From Neomesorhizobium sp963726065 (lineage in GTDB: Bacteria; Pseudomonadota; Alphaproteobacteria; Rhizobiales; Rhizobiaceae), in the NCBI GenBank assembly GCA_963726065.1, contig CAVSAU010000002.1, positions 1-64,000 on the forward strand: a DNA stretch of 64,000 nucleotides. The letters run 5' to 3'. Numbering within the stretch: position 1 is the first letter of the stretch; each line of letters opens with the position of its first letter. The notes under the pieces are model-generated. The model was not told the DNA's origin, did no database searches, and saw only the letters and a list, made by a program, of their open reading frames with translations. Shown one piece after another: positions 32,756-41,632 of this stretch. A program made the position numbers and the translations under genes.

Positions 32756-34546
32756 ATGCATGATCCAGTCGCTCGCGCGCGCTCCCGCGGAAACAAACGC
32801 CGTGGGCTTACCAGTGCTGATCGCGAGCCTGATGTGGTCGGCTTCGCCGAAAGCACCGAACTGGCGCTGATGTGCATCGACGCCGAGGGCGTCATCACTT
32901 ACGTCAACGCGGCTTCAGAGCGCATGTTCGGTCACGAGCGCGCCGAAATGCTCGGACACACGCTGGATCTGATCATCCCGCCACGGCTGCGCGGCGCCCA
33001 TCACGCAGGCGTGGCCCGGGTAGGCGAGGGCGCCCCGTCGAAGCTGGCGGGCAGGAGCATCGAGGTGATGGCGCTGCGCGCCGACGGCACCGAATTCCCC
33101 ATCGAGGTATCGCTCTCCGCCTGGAGGGGAAATACCGGCACCATGATGGGCGCCGTGATGCGCGACATTTCGGAACGGCGGCAACGCAACTCCCGGCTGC
33201 ATCGGCTTGCTCATCACGACCCGCTGACCGGGTTGCCAAATCGGTTCCAGTTCAACCTCAGGCTGGAAGAGATCCTGTCCTCTGGAGAACAGGCGGCTGT
33301 GTTGCTTATCGATCTCGACGGCTTCAAGAAGGTCAACGACAGCCTCGGCCACGCCACCGGCGACACGCTTCTTCAGGCGCTGGCCGTACGTGTCCCCGCC
33401 GCCCTCGAGGCCAACGCGATGTTCGCGCGCTTCGGCGGCGACGAATTCGCTGTGCTGATGCCGGGCATCGGCGACCCTCTGAAAGCGTCGGCTGCGGCGC
33501 GTACGGTGCTCGGCGCGTTCGGCCCCGCGTTCAATATCGGCGATCACCTTTTGAAGCTGGGCGCCAGCATCGGCGTGGCCATCGGCCCGATGCATGGCGA
33601 CGACCCTGAAGAACTGGTCGCCAGCGCTGATCTCGCCCTCTACCAGGCCAAGCACGGCGGCAACAGCGTTCGGCTTTTCGAGTCGTCCATGCGCAGCGCG
33701 GTGGCGGCGCGGCGCGCCATACGCGACGAGCTTTTGCGGGCAGTCAGCGACGGCGAGCTTGTCCTATACTACCAGCCGCAGGTGAACATGGAGAGCGGCT
33801 CCATTCTTGGCGCGGAAGCGCTGTTGCGCTGGAACCATCCGACCCGTGGCCTGCTGTTGCCGGGCAAGTTCCTGGAGGCGCTGGAATCCCATTCGCTGGC
33901 CCTGCAGGTGGGGTGCTGGATCATCGACGAGGCCTGCAAGCAGGCTTCGGCATGGCGTGTGCTCGGCCTGCCGGCGCTGCGCATGTCGGTCAACCTCTTT
34001 GCCGCCCAGGTGAATGCCGGCAACCTGGCGGAAGTTGTCGAGGAAACATTGAAACGCTACTCGCTGCCGCCGGAGGCTTTGGAACTTGAAGTGACCGAAA
34101 CGGTGATGCTTCACAATGACGACCATGTGCTGCGACCGTTCGAGCGTCTGCGCGAACGGCGGGTGCGGATCGCGTTTGATGATTTCGGCACCGGACACGC
34201 CTCTCTCTCAATGCTGAAGCGGTTTCCGCTGACCACGATCAAGATAGACCGCGGCTTCGTGCGCGATCTCCTGGCCGACCGTTACGACGCGGCAATCGTG
34301 CAGGCGCTGCTCGGCCTGGCCCGCGCCATGGGACTGGATGCCGTCGCCGAAGGCGTCGAGACGAAGGAACAGGAAGCAGTGCTTCTGGCGCTTGGCTGCA
34401 AGATCGGCCAGGGATACCTTTACGCCAGGGCCCTGCCCGCGGAAGAGTTTACCCGCCTTTTCGGCCGCTTGAGAACCGAGGAAAACGCTGCGGTAGCCGA
34501 CGTCAAGGCTAAGCTGTCTGAAACTCCTTCGCAGACATCCCGCTGA
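32756..34546 (+). CDS. PAS-GGDEF-EAL cyclic-di-GMP turnover protein
   Basis: A 596-residue protein without membrane segments. A PAS sensor domain (about 30-145, LALMCIDAEGVITYVNAASERMFGH) precedes a GGDEF domain with intact FARFGGDEFAVL and an EAL domain with GAEALLRWNHP, TVTET-type metal sites (LEVTETVML), DDFGTGHASLSML and EGVET. Both synthesis and hydrolysis of c-di-GMP look possible; which dominates cannot be read. The start MHDPVARA is chosen because the open frame upstream has no domain. Divergent from ffh. Confidence 0.92.
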   Translation: MHDPVARARSRGNKRRGLTSADREPDVVGFAESTELALMCIDAEGVITYVNAASERMFGHERAEMLGHTLDLIIPPRLRGAHHAGVARVGEGAPSKLAGRSIEVMALRADGTEFPIEVSLSAWRGNTGTMMGAVMRDISERRQRNSRLHRLAHHDPLTGLPNRFQFNLRLEEILSSGEQAAVLLIDLDGFKKVNDSLGHATGDTLLQALAVRVPAALEANAMFARFGGDEFAVLMPGIGDPLKASAAARTVLGAFGPAFNIGDHLLKLGASIGVAIGPMHGDDPEELVASADLALYQAKHGGNSVRLFESSMRSAVAARRAIRDELLRAVSDGELVLYYQPQVNMESGSILGAEALLRWNHPTRGLLLPGKFLEALESHSLALQVGCWIIDEACKQASAWRVLGLPALRMSVNLFAAQVNAGNLAEVVEETLKRYSLPPEALELEVTETVMLHNDDHVLRPFERLRERRVRIAFDDFGTGHASLSMLKRFPLTTIKIDRGFVRDLLADRYDAAIVQALLGLARAMGLDAVAEGVETKEQEAVLLALGCKIGQGYLYARALPAEEFTRLFGRLRTEENAAVADVKAKLSETPSQTSR

Positions 34547-34702
34547 TAGAATTGCGCCAGCCAATAGTCCGGCAAATGGCCCAGACGGCAGGCTTCCTCG
34601 ACAGCACCATTGGCAAGTGTGCGAGACGCCGATAGCGGCGGCAGTCGTTTCCAGGCCGGTTAACAGATCGGAAATGCTGTTGCCAAGGCAGTGCCGGTAT
34701 GT

Positions 34703-34712
34703 TGTAATTACA
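34703..34712. promoter_or_regulatory. Possible MarR operator
   Basis: The palindrome TGTAATTACA lies six bases before the preferred ATG of the MarR gene, in otherwise GC-rich sequence. MarR regulators often repress their own gene from short AT-rich palindromes of this kind. Binding by this protein is inference. Confidence 0.35.
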
Positions 34713-34717
34713 CAATC

Positions 34718-35194
34718 ATGATCTCCAAACCAACCGACGATCTGCCCGGCCAGCTTAAGTTCATCGGCACGACCTGCCTGGTGCGCTCGGCACGCCGTAC
34801 GGCCAACGTGGTGACCCGCGCCTACAACCAGCATCTCGCACCGAGCGGGCTGGAAGTTACGCAGTTCAGCATCCTGTGCAGCATCGCGATGGCGCTGGCC
34901 AAATCCGCTTCGGAACTTGCCGACATGGTCGGCGTGGAGCGGTCGACGCTGGCGCGCAACCTCGACAGGCTGATTGCCGCCGGGCTTGTCGAGACGGAAA
35001 AGGGCGATGGGCGGCGACTGGTCCATCGGCTGACCGACAAGGGAGCCGACATGATCGCGCAGGCCCTGCCGCTTTGGCGCCACGCGCAGGACGATTTCAT
35101 CAGCCGACTGCCCGCGTCGAAGGACGCCGATATTCGAGACGACCTCAAGCTGCTGCGCCGCGCCGCGCATGGCATCCTGGTCGAAACCCCCTAA
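34718..35194 (+). CDS. MarR-family transcriptional regulator
   Basis: A 158-residue winged-helix regulator. The dimerisation helix starts at LVRSARRTANVVTRAYNQHLAPSGLEVTQFSIL. The recognition helix region is SASELADMVGVERSTLARNLDRLIAAGLVE, and the wing is GDGRRLVHRLTDKG. Two cysteines (TTCLV, ILCSI) could allow redox sensing, but this is not known. ATG is preferred over a GTG nine codons upstream. The thioesterase gene follows after about 46 bases and may be its target operon. Confidence 0.9.
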   Translation: MISKPTDDLPGQLKFIGTTCLVRSARRTANVVTRAYNQHLAPSGLEVTQFSILCSIAMALAKSASELADMVGVERSTLARNLDRLIAAGLVETEKGDGRRLVHRLTDKGADMIAQALPLWRHAQDDFISRLPASKDADIRDDLKLLRRAAHGILVETP

Positions 35195-35240
35195 CGGCGC
35201 CTGCCGTCATCGATTCAAAAGTTGCAAGATCGGAGCCGTC

Positions 35241-35726
35241 ATGAACATCACCGCAGGACAATTGAAGCCTCAACCGCTGCCCCGCGAAAAGCTTGCCGGA
35301 CTTTCCGGCAAGGAGACGCTCGAAATGGTGATGAACGGCACCCTGCCGGCGCCGCCCTTTGCGCAGACCACGCTGATCGACCTGGTCGAGGTCGAGCAAG
35401 GCCGGATCGTATTCGCCGGCCAGCCGGATTTTTCATTCCTCAATCCCATGGGAACGGTGCATGGCGGCTGGATTGCCACGATCCTCGACAGCGCCATGGG
35501 CTGCGCGGTGCATTCGACGCTGAAGCCCGGCCAGCTTTATGCCACGACGGCAATGACCATCAATTATGTCCGGCCGCTGCTTGCCGATTCCGGCGAAGTG
35601 CGCTGCGAGGCGACCGTGGTGTATGCTGGTGCACGCATGGCGACCAGCGAAGGCAGGCTGGTCGACGCAAAGGGCCGGGTAATCGCCCATGGCAGCGAAA
35701 GCTGCCTGGTGTTCGATGCGCGCTAG
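35241..35726 (+). CDS. PaaI-family hotdog thioesterase
   Basis: A 161-residue hotdog-fold acyl-CoA thioesterase. Family signature: NPMGTVHGGWIATILDSAMGCAVHSTL, with the conserved His-Gly-Gly and the following Asp, then TTAMTINYVRPLL and the strand GRVIAHGSESCLVFD. The likely substrate is an aryl- or acyl-CoA, not specified by sequence. It lies directly downstream of the MarR regulator, which suggests linked control. It is convergent with parB. Confidence 0.85.
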   Translation: MNITAGQLKPQPLPREKLAGLSGKETLEMVMNGTLPAPPFAQTTLIDLVEVEQGRIVFAGQPDFSFLNPMGTVHGGWIATILDSAMGCAVHSTLKPGQLYATTAMTINYVRPLLADSGEVRCEATVVYAGARMATSEGRLVDAKGRVIAHGSESCLVFDAR

Positions 35727-35806
35727 AGGTGAACAGGCCGGCGTGCCGGCACCGGCTGGGCGCGATCGACCCGATGTTCCCAGCAACGAACCCGAGCTAA
35801 GCTGAA

Positions 35807-36679
35807 CTACTGCTTCAGCCTGCGGCAGAGTTCATCCAGCTGCTCGAGCGTGCGATAGGCGATCTTCACTTCACCGCCCTTCTCGCGATGGCTGATCGCG
35901 ACGCGCATTCCCGTCACATCCGACAGCAGCTTTTCCAGCGCCACCGTGTCGGGATCCTTTTCGGCCGGCGTGGATGGCTTCGAGGGCCGCTTCTGTTCGG
36001 CGGCAGGCAGTTGCGCCAGTGCCTCGGCCTGGCGAACGGAAAGCCCCTCCTCCACGATGCGCTTGGCGAGCGCGGCCGGTTCATCCACGGTGACCAGCGT
36101 GCGCGCATGCCCGGCCGAAAGGTCGCCATTGACCAGCATGTCGCGGATCACCTCCGGAAGCTTCAGGAGCCGGAGCGTGTTTGCGACATGGCTGCGGCTC
36201 TTGCCGATCACCTGACCGAGGTCAGCCTGCGTGTAGTGATGCTCATCCATCAATTGCTGGTAGCCCAGCGCTTCTTCCACTGGGTTGAGGTCGGCGCGCT
36301 GCACGTTTTCGATGATCGCCAGCTCAAGCGCCACCCGGTCATCGACATCGCGGATGATGACCGGCAGTTCGGTAAGCCCGGCGCGCTGCGCGGCGCGCCA
36401 GCGACGCTCGCCGGCGATGATTTCATAGTGGCCGCTTCTGGCGGTTGGCCGCACGACGACCGGCTGCACGATGCCGTGCTCGCGGATGGACTGCGCGAGG
36501 TCGGTGAGGTCGGCCTCGGCGAAATTCCGGCGTGGGTTTCGCGGATTGGGCGACACGAATTCGATGGGGACGCGGCCGTCCGCGCTCTGCTGGCGATCCG
36601 GAGCCGGTGGCCTGTCCATTTCGCCGATAAGTGCGGCCAGGCCGCGCCCCAGTCTTTTCTTTGACAGGTCGTCGCTCAT
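35807..36679 (-). CDS. parB: Chromosome-partitioning protein ParB
   Basis: A 290-residue ParB/Spo0J. The start RLGRGLAALIGE is the ParA-interacting N-terminal motif. The CTPase domain has box II GERRWRAAQRAG. The HTH for parS binding lies near 140-180 (YTQADLGQVIGKSRSHVANTLRLL), and a C-terminal dimerisation domain ends in ELCRRLKQ. It loads at parS sites, four of which lie 1.5-4.4 kb upstream within this cluster. It follows parA by 34 bases. Confidence 0.97.
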   Translation of the reverse strand: MSDDLSKKRLGRGLAALIGEMDRPPAPDRQQSADGRVPIEFVSPNPRNPRRNFAEADLTDLAQSIREHGIVQPVVVRPTARSGHYEIIAGERRWRAAQRAGLTELPVIIRDVDDRVALELAIIENVQRADLNPVEEALGYQQLMDEHHYTQADLGQVIGKSRSHVANTLRLLKLPEVIRDMLVNGDLSAGHARTLVTVDEPAALAKRIVEEGLSVRQAEALAQLPAAEQKRPSKPSTPAEKDPDTVALEKLLSDVTGMRVAISHREKGGEVKIAYRTLEQLDELCRRLKQ

Positions 36680-36713
36680 CGTTTGTCCAAATCGTTACGC
36701 TATCGAAATCATT

Positions 36714-37511
36714 CTAGGCGGCCTGCAGACGCCGTTCGCGGCGGATGACTTCCGACGCGAGCTGCAGATAGGCCTGGCTGCCGGCGCAGGCGAGATCATA
36801 GAGAATCGCGGGCTTTCCATGCGACGGGGCTTCGGACACCCGCACGTTGCGTGGAATGATCGTCTCGTAGACCTTTTCGCCCATGTGAGCACGCACATCC
36901 TCGACCACCTGGTTGGCCAGGTTGTTCCGCCGATCGAACATCGTCAGCACGATGCCCTGTATGGTTAGAGAGGGGTTAATGGAACGCCGCACCTGCTCGA
37001 CGGTCTCCAGCAGCTGGCTAAGGCCCTCTAGCGCGAAAAACTCGCATTGCAGCGGAACGAGAACCGAATCGGCCGCCGCCATTGAATTGAGGGTGAGGAG
37101 ATTGAGCGACGGCGGGCAATCGATCAGCACATAAGAAAAGCCGGTCTCTTCCGCCGTATTGTGGCTAAGCGCGTTGCGAAGTCGCAGCACACGGTCGGGC
37201 GCCGAGGCGATTTCCATCTCGACGCCGAGCAGGTCGAGGGTCGACGGAACGATGGAAAGGCCAGGAACCGCGGTGGACACGGAAGCCTCGCCAATGGTGA
37301 GTTCACCGGTCAGCACATCGTAGGAAGAGACCTTGCGGTCCTGCTTGTCGATGCCAAGGCCCGTGCTGGCGTTTCCCTGCGGGTCCAGGTCGACAATTAG
37401 GACACGTTCGCCGATCGCGGCAAGCGCGGTCGCGAGATTGATCGCGGTCGTCGTCTTGCCAACTCCGCCCTTCTGGTTGGCGACGGTGATGATGCGTGGG
37501 CCTTGCTTCAT
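36714..37511 (-). CDS. parA: Chromosome-partitioning ATPase ParA
   Basis: A 265-residue Soj/ParA ATPase. It forms a DNA-bound gradient that moves ParB-parS complexes to separate replicated origins. Deviant Walker A KGGVGKTTT near residue 12, Walker A' in VLIVDLDPQGNAS, and Walker B in YVLIDCPPSLNLLT are intact. The length is that of chromosomal rather than plasmid ParA. It is cotranscribed with parB, with rsmG upstream. Confidence 0.97.
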   Translation of the reverse strand: MKQGPRIITVANQKGGVGKTTTAINLATALAAIGERVLIVDLDPQGNASTGLGIDKQDRKVSSYDVLTGELTIGEASVSTAVPGLSIVPSTLDLLGVEMEIASAPDRVLRLRNALSHNTAEETGFSYVLIDCPPSLNLLTLNSMAAADSVLVPLQCEFFALEGLSQLLETVEQVRRSINPSLTIQGIVLTMFDRRNNLANQVVEDVRAHMGEKVYETIIPRNVRVSEAPSHGKPAILYDLACAGSQAYLQLASEVIRRERRLQAA

Positions 37512-37570
37512 GTCTCTAATGCTCGCGCGTCAGTCTCGAACTCGCTGAATCCACTCAGTTGGAAAATGCT

Positions 37571-38206
37571 CTAGTTGCGGCGCCGAAGGTTGCGAATTTC
37601 AAGCACGACGCTTTCCGGATCAACAATGCTTCGGTGTTCTACCAGATCAAAGCGCCACTGTTGAAGGCTTTCTTCGATTTCAGACCGGTAATCCCGGCCT
37701 TTGTGGAAGAGCCCGCGGGCGCCCGCTTCCAGCCAGGGCGAAACCAGCCCGAGCAGGGCCGGCAGCGGCGCAAGAGCGCGCGCAGTGACGATTCCCGGGG
37801 TTTTCACCCGATCATAGGCATCATCGATGCGCCGGGCATGCACCTGCGCCGGCGCTTTCAGCATGCCGAGTGTACTTTGCAGGAAAGCCGCCTTCTTGCG
37901 GTTGCTTTCAACCAGGTCGATCCTAGCTCCCGGTCTTTGCATCAGCAGAACGGCCATCACCGCGCCCGGAAACCCGCCACCCGATCCGACGTCGAGCCAG
38001 TACTTTTCTGCCGGCGCCAGACGCGCCAGTTGTGCGCTGTCGAGAATGTGCCGGCTCCAGGTTTCGTTCAGCGTCGACGGCGCGGCCAGGTTAATCTTGC
38101 CCGCCCACCGGAGAAAATTGCGTTCGAACTCAAGAAGGCGGTCGAATGTTTCACGTGAAACCGGACCTGCTGCGGTTGCAAGTTCTTCCAGCGATCTTTC
38201 GGTCAC
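37571..38206 (-). CDS. rsmG: 16S rRNA (guanine527-N7)-methyltransferase RsmG
   Basis: A 211-residue SAM-dependent methyltransferase (GidB) that modifies G527 of 16S rRNA. SAM site LDVGSGGGFPGAVMAVL; the usual N-terminal helix FLRWAGKINL and VTARALAPLP segment are present. Its ATG overlaps the mnmG stop as ATGA. A near-perfect parS lies inside the coding sequence close to the 5' end, at codons about 15-20. Confidence 0.95.
   Translation of the reverse strand: MTERSLEELATAAGPVSRETFDRLLEFERNFLRWAGKINLAAPSTLNETWSRHILDSAQLARLAPAEKYWLDVGSGGGFPGAVMAVLLMQRPGARIDLVESNRKKAAFLQSTLGMLKAPAQVHARRIDDAYDRVKTPGIVTARALAPLPALLGLVSPWLEAGARGLFHKGRDYRSEIEESLQQWRFDLVEHRSIVDPESVVLEIRNLRRRN
38147..38162. other. parS site inside rsmG
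   Basis: TGTTTCACGTGAAACC matches the ParB-binding consensus TGTTTCACGTGAAACA at 15 of 16 positions. Its place within the rsmG coding sequence, near parAB, is common in bacteria. Confidence 0.88.
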
Positions 38207-40077
38207 GCGGCACCGCGACGATCGATATCCTCGATATGTCTGATTTGCGCCACGATAATGGCGAGCGCAGCGGGCGTCATGCCGTCGATGCGCTGCGCGT
38301 CAGCGATGGCGCGGGGTCGGCGGTCCCGCATCTTTTGCTTCAACTCATTGGATAGGCCGGGAACGGCGGAAAAATCGAGGTTGTCGGGGATGAGACGGGT
38401 CTCTTCGCGACGCATCTGGGCGACATCCGCCTGCTGGCGGTCGAGATAGACGGAATAGCGCGCCTCTGTTTCCAGCGCCTCGGTAGTCTTGGCATCGAAT
38501 TCCGCTAGTTCCGGCCAGAGCGGGACAAGCCGGGCCATATCCATGCCGGGATACGCCAGCAACTCATAGGCCGATCGCCGGGCACCGTCGCGATTGACCT
38601 CCAAACCTGCGCGCGCCGCTTCATTCGGCGTGGCGGTCAGCGATTTCGCCAGCCGGCGCGCTGCATCGAGCCTGTCCCGCATGCCTTCAAAGCGCTTGCG
38701 CCGTTCCGAGGAAACAATGCCAAGCTCGATTCCTAGCGGGGTGAGCCGGTCGTCGGCATTGTCTGCCCGCAACGACAGGCGAAATTCAGCACGCGAGGTG
38801 AACATGCGGTAAGGTTCGCTGATGCCGCGTGTAACCAGGTCATCCACCATGACCCCGATATAGCCCTCGCTGCGGCCAATCACGACGGTTTCGGCTCCCG
38901 ACGCCTTGCGTGCGGCGTTGACGCCGGCAACAATGCCTTGCGCCGCCGCTTCTTCGTAACCCGTCGTCCCATTGATCTGGCCAGCCAGGAAAAGTCCCCC
39001 GACGCGGCGGGTCTGCAAGGTCGGCTCCAGCTCGCGTGGGTCGATATGATCGTATTCGATTGCATAACCCGGCTGCTTCATCGCTGCATTTTCAAGGCCC
39101 GGGATTGTTTTCAGGATCTGAAGCTGGACTTCCTCGGGCAGCGACGTCGAGATGCCGTTGGGATAAACCGTATCGTCGTCCAGGCTTTCCGGCTCCAGGA
39201 ATATCTGGTGCCCTTCCCTGTCACCGAACTTGACGATCTTGTCTTCGATAGAGGGACAGTAACGCGGCCCGACACCCTCGATTGACCCGGAATACATCGC
39301 GGAGCGGTGCAAATTCTCCCGAATCACATCATGCGTGGCGGCGGTGGTCCGCGTAATGCCGCATTTGATCTGCGGATTGACGATGCGGTCGGTCAGCAGC
39401 GAGAACGGCACCGGATCTTCATCCGCCGCCTGCATATCCAGCGAAGCCCAGTCGATGGTGCGACCATCCAGCCGTGGCGGCGTGCCTGTCTTGAGCCGGC
39501 CAAGCCTGAAGCCGGCCCGGCCCATCGTTTCGGACAGCCCGATAGAGGCCTGTTCATTCATGCGGCCCGCCACGATCTTGCGCTCGCCGATATGAATGAG
39601 GCCGCGAAGAAATGTTCCGGTCGTCAGGACAGCGGCCGCGCACGTAATGTGCCCGCCGTCGGCAAGACGGACACCCGTGAGGGTTCCGTCTTTAATCTCC
39701 AAATCGACGACCTCGCCTGCGACAACCGTTAGGTCGCGCTGCCCCGCGATCGCGGTCTGCATCGCCTCCCTGTAAAGTTTGCGGTCGGCCTGCGTTCGTG
39801 GGCCGCGCACCGCCGGACCCTTACGGCGATTGAGCAGGCGGAACTGGATGCCAGCCGCGTCCGCCACTCGACCCATCAGTCCGTCGAGCGCGTCGACCTC
39901 GCGCACGAGATGGCCCTTCCCCAACCCGCCGATCGCAGGATTGCAAGACATTGCTCCGATCGTGTCGAAGCGCAACGTAATAAGCGCGGTTTTCGCACCG
40001 GCGCGAGCGGCGGCGGATGCGGCTTCGCAACCGGCGTGCCCGCCCCCGATGATGACAACATCGTAGTTGTCCGACAT
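38203..40077 (-). CDS. mnmG: tRNA uridine-5-carboxymethylaminomethyl synthase MnmG (GidA)
   Basis: A 624-residue FAD enzyme that with MnmE modifies the wobble uridine of several tRNAs. The N-terminal FAD site is DVVIIGGGHAGCEAAS. The conserved SCNPAIGGLGKGHLVREVDALDG and the C-terminal helical domain reading RPRAIADAQRIDGMTPAAL are present, and the length is normal. The start MSDNYDVV fits homologues; an ATG 11 codons earlier is possible. It is intact, unlike its partner mnmE next door. Confidence 0.96.
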   Translation of the reverse strand: MSDNYDVVIIGGGHAGCEAASAAARAGAKTALITLRFDTIGAMSCNPAIGGLGKGHLVREVDALDGLMGRVADAAGIQFRLLNRRKGPAVRGPRTQADRKLYREAMQTAIAGQRDLTVVAGEVVDLEIKDGTLTGVRLADGGHITCAAAVLTTGTFLRGLIHIGERKIVAGRMNEQASIGLSETMGRAGFRLGRLKTGTPPRLDGRTIDWASLDMQAADEDPVPFSLLTDRIVNPQIKCGITRTTAATHDVIRENLHRSAMYSGSIEGVGPRYCPSIEDKIVKFGDREGHQIFLEPESLDDDTVYPNGISTSLPEEVQLQILKTIPGLENAAMKQPGYAIEYDHIDPRELEPTLQTRRVGGLFLAGQINGTTGYEEAAAQGIVAGVNAARKASGAETVVIGRSEGYIGVMVDDLVTRGISEPYRMFTSRAEFRLSLRADNADDRLTPLGIELGIVSSERRKRFEGMRDRLDAARRLAKSLTATPNEAARAGLEVNRDGARRSAYELLAYPGMDMARLVPLWPELAEFDAKTTEALETEARYSVYLDRQQADVAQMRREETRLIPDNLDFSAVPGLSNELKQKMRDRRPRAIADAQRIDGMTPAALAIIVAQIRHIEDIDRRGAA

Positions 40078-40160
40078 GGCAGAATCCGAGATGTTCGATT
40101 TCGGCGACACATGTGGCTTTCAGCGAGAGAAGTCAAGAACGCCGCCGATGGAATAGGAAT

Positions 40161-40176
40161 TGTTTCACGTGAAACA
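40161..40176. other. parS site, perfect consensus
   Basis: TGTTTCACGTGAAACA, an exact 16-bp palindromic parS, lies in the mnmG-mnmE intergenic space. It is probably the strongest ParB loading site of the group. Confidence 0.95.
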
Positions 40177-40195
40177 TGGTTGCCGACCGATCTAC

Positions 40196-40211
40196 TGTTT
40201 CACGTGAATCA
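40196..40211. other. parS-like site
   Basis: TGTTTCACGTGAATCA differs from parS at one base (A14 to T). It is one of two identical variants between mnmG and mnmE. Confidence 0.8.
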
Positions 40212-40233
40212 TTGCCAGCGCCGCTCTGCCCGG

Positions 40234-40249
40234 TGTTTCACGTGAATCA
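40234..40249. other. parS-like site overlapping the mnmE stop
   Basis: TGTTTCACGTGAATCA, the same one-base variant as the preceding site. Its last three bases form the mnmE stop codon on the minus strand. Confidence 0.8.
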
Positions 40250-41570
40250 TTTCCCAACGCAGAACGTTGAGAAAACGCTGTCCAGCAACTCCTCGACATC
40301 GACCGCGCCAGCGATTCGGCCCAGGCTGTCGCTCGCCATGCGCAAATCCTCCGCGCGAAGCTCGAGCGGCGTATCGTGATGCTGAAGCGCGTCGCGCAAA
40401 GCAGAGGAACTGCGCGTGAGCAACTCGACGTGCCGGATCCGCGATGGCATGGCCTCGCCGAGATCACCGGCCGCCTGCTTCGCCCGGCGTGTGATCTCGG
40501 CCAAAAGCTCAGCCACGCCATCGCCTGTCTTGGTAGAGATGCGGAAGTCCTCTTCCCCGTCGCTTTCGCCATGCGCCAGATCGCTTTTCGTCCCCACGCT
40601 GATGCGAGCTACATCGCTGCGCATGAGCAGCTCCACTCGCACATCTATGGAGAGATCGTACATCTCGAGCACAAGGTCCGCCGTTTCGGCAATAGCAAGC
40701 GCCCGCTCGATGCCAATGGCCTCCACCTTGCCCGCTGCGTCCCGGATGCCGGCCGTGTCGACGACGATAACTTTCATTCCATCGAGGTCCAGCGTGACCT
40801 CGACAAGATCGCGCGTGGTTCCGGCTTCGTCAGTGACAATAGCCACATCGCGACGAGCTAAGGCATTGAGAAGACTAGATTTTCCAGAGTTTGGTGCACC
40901 CAGGATGACCACTTTGAAGCCGTCCCTTATCATCTCGGCGCGGCGATACGAGGCGATATGGGTCTCCATCTCGCCGATCATGCGCCGCATGTCCGACCAC
41001 ACCTGATCAGATACCGATCCGGGCACGTCTTCCTGGTCGGAAAAATCAAGCTCGGCCTCGATCATTGCGCGAGCGTGAACGATGCGCCGGCGCCACCCCG
41101 CATAAAGTTCTGATTGCTTGCCGCCTGCGTTTACCAGGGCAAAGCGCCGTTGTGCCTCGGTTTCAGACGACACGAGGTCCGAAAGCGCTTCCGCCCCGGT
41201 CAGGTCGATTTTGCCGTTGAGGAATGCCCGCCGGCTGAATTCGCCCGCTTCGGCGTGGCGGAATCCGGGTATCGCACCCACGGCCTCAAGGACCGCGGCA
41301 ACCACAGCGCGACCGCCGTGAAGGTGAAACTCGCAGCTGTCTTCTCCAGTAAAACTCGCCGGACCGGGAAAGAAAACAACCAAGCCCTGATCAAGCGGAT
41401 TGCCATCCGCATCGCCAACCGAACCGAACCTCATGACACGAGGCTGCGGGACGGAGCCAGTCATCGTCATGAGCGCCTCCCGGGTGTGCCTGTCCGGAAA
41501 GGCGCACCACCGCGACCCCGGACGGCAGGCGGCCGCTTGAAAGCGCATAAATGGAATCCGGGAATATCAT
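40247..41570 (-). pseudogene. mnmE: tRNA modification GTPase MnmE (TrmE), frameshifted near the 5' end
   Basis: MnmE is a GTPase that with MnmG modifies wobble uridine. The true N-terminus MIFPDSIYALSSGRLPSGVAVVRLSG is in one frame. From HTREALMTMTG to the C-terminal FCVGK the gene continues in the next frame, giving about 440 residues in total. One extra base at about 41487-41496 explains this. The formyl-THF domain, the GTPase with GAPNSGKSSLLNAL and DTAGIRD, and the C-terminal Cys are intact. Loss would impair decoding, so a sequencing error is a serious possibility. The second frame alone lacks a sound start. Confidence 0.85.
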
Positions 41571-41632
41571 TTGCCCGTGCATGGCAACCGACCTAGTTTC
41601 AATTCCGATCTCATCATTTCCGGACCATTGCC

